Source: Sulfurovum sp.
GTDB taxonomy: Bacteria; Campylobacterota; Campylobacteria; Campylobacterales; Sulfurovaceae
Length of the DNA: 5,866 nt
Assembly (NCBI GenBank): GCA_015493425.1
Contig: WGDG01000159.1
Coordinates: 1-5,866 of the forward strand
Reading direction: 5' to 3'
Part shown: one piece after another, positions 5,198-5,866 of the stretch
Layout of the letters: each line of letters starts with the position of its first letter
How positions within the stretch are numbered: the first letter of the stretch is position 1
The notes under the pieces: model-generated
Told to the model about the DNA's origin: nothing
Databases searched by the model: none
What the model saw: only the letters and a program-made list of their open reading frames with translations
Made by a program: the position numbers and the translations under genes

Positions 5198-5866
5198 GGC
5201 GTATCCTCTCTTTGGTTTGTGCCACCAGCCCCGGCGAGACACTCAGTGTTGTAATGCCGGTATTGATGAGCCGTGCTGTGGCATTGCTGTCGCCGGCAAG
5301 CTCTCCGCAGATGCTGACAGGTTTTTTTGCCTCGGTTGCCACCTTTTCTATGGCACGAAAGAGCGCTTCGGAATGGGGGTCGAGTGAGAGTGTGGGGTGC
5401 GTGCGTTCTATGGCGTAGAGGTACTGGTTGAGGTCGTTGGTGCCGATGGAGTAGAAGTCGACAACCTCATTGAGCTCGGGCAGCAGGAAGAGTACGGAGG
5501 GGACTTCGACCATCATGCCAAACTTGATGTTGGAGATATTGAGGTTTGCTTTGTCTGCCACTGCTTTGGCAAAGGCTTTGGCTCTGGTAAAACTTTCGAC
5601 ACTGTCGACCATCGGGAACATCACCTTGAGCGGTTTTCCTTCAGCTGCGGTGAAAATAGCCTTTAGCTGCTCGGCGATAAGGTCGGGGTGGCTCTCAAGG
5701 AGCCTGACACCGCGGATACCCAGAAACGGGTTTGGCTCTTTGGGCAGGTCGATGTAGGGAAGCGCCTTGTCCCCGCCCACATCGAGTGTGCGGACGGTAA
5801 CGTCGTCAAAGAGAGAGAATATTGCTTTGTAGGTTTCTGTCTGCTCCTGAAGCGTCAGCTTTCTCT
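5190..5866 (-). CDS. PTS Enzyme I (PEP-protein phosphotransferase), C-terminal part; gene cut by window edge
   Basis: The 224 residues visible are the PEP-binding C-terminal domain of Enzyme I, which takes phosphate from PEP and passes it to HPr. The landmarks in order, numbered from the first full codon at the window edge, are: 'VRTLDVGGDKALPY' (R25), 'NPFLGIRGVR' (R51), the Mg/PEP-binding 'MMVEVPS' (E120), 'YSIGTNDLNQY' (N143/D144) and 'VSICGELAGD' with the active-site C186. The frame is open through the 5866 edge, so the phosphohistidine domain and anything before it lie outside. The C-terminus ends about 35 residues earlier than E. coli Enzyme I, soon after the 'LSVSPGLV' segment, as I recall for the multidomain EI forms. 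Because the downstream permease lacks IIA, the missing part may carry IIA and HPr as in NagF/FPr-type proteins; this is inferred, and no symbol is assigned. Confidence 0.93.
   Translation of the reverse strand, partial: RKLTLQEQTETYKAIFSLFDDVTVRTLDVGGDKALPYIDLPKEPNPFLGIRGVRLLESHPDLIAEQLKAIFTAAEGKPLKVMFPMVDSVESFTRAKAFAKAVADKANLNISNIKFGMMVEVPSVLFLLPELNEVVDFYSIGTNDLNQYLYAIERTHPTLSLDPHSEALFRAIEKVATEAKKPVSICGELAGDSNATARLINTGITTLSVSPGLVAQTKERIRHV

Noticed and set aside
4535..5254. A 239-codon + strand open frame
   Set aside because: It lies entirely opposite the well-supported PTS permease and Enzyme I genes, has no recognisable domains and reads as low-complexity antisense of a high-GC membrane protein gene.
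5190..5780. Enzyme I starting at a GTG at 5780
   Set aside because: The GTG is the Val of the conserved 'LDVGGDK' motif. The frame and the homology continue upstream to the window edge, so the gene is partial, not short.
1..5866. tRNA, rRNA, CRISPR array, transposase or phage genes
   Set aside because: No cloverleaf, rRNA-like stretch, regular repeat-spacer pattern or recognisable mobility protein was found on reading both strands.

Overview
The window most likely comes from a member of the Campylobacterota (a Sulfurovum- or Sulfurimonas-like bacterium). This rests on the style of the two-component pair (a short sensor kinase with a 'HDFNTPLSS' H-box behind an OmpR-type regulator), the compact gene spacing, and several tiny secreted proteins. 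No rRNA, tRNA or other taxonomic marker is present, so the assignment is an inference.

Left part, + strand (1-1998). An AT-rich 43-codon reading frame (perhaps the tail of a longer gene) ends in a cluster of stop codons. A 31-residue single-pass membrane protein follows. Then come a response regulator and a sensor histidine kinase whose frames overlap by 14 nt; the kinase appears to start at TTG. Together they form one signalling unit: a periplasmic stimulus is sensed by the membrane kinase, and the phosphoryl group passes to the DNA-binding regulator.

Middle part, - strand (1988-3805). A 306-residue predicted lipoprotein of unknown function converges on the kinase gene and overlaps its 3' end by 11 nt; it too appears to start at TTG. 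Upstream of it lie two very small predicted secreted proteins (67 and 69 residues), each with a clean signal peptide and a ribosome binding site. The gaps between these genes hold several inverted repeats. The most striking spans 3013-3078 and has a long stem with a loop that is pyrimidine-rich on the - strand.

Right part, - strand (3806-5866). A sugar phosphotransferase (PTS) operon is cut by the window edge. It contains the 3' part of a PEP-dependent Enzyme I gene and, overlapping it by 8 nt, a NagE-like IIC-IIB permease that lacks the IIA domain. The layout resembles the NagF/NagE pair of pseudomonads, in which the missing IIA and HPr are fused to Enzyme I, so the upstream gene is predicted to be such a fusion. 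The operon would import and phosphorylate N-acetylglucosamine or a related sugar. A complete sugar PTS is unusual for Campylobacterota and may have been acquired by transfer.

There is no tRNA, rRNA, CRISPR array, transposase or other mobile element that I can recognise. No stretch longer than about 220 nt is without a gene.
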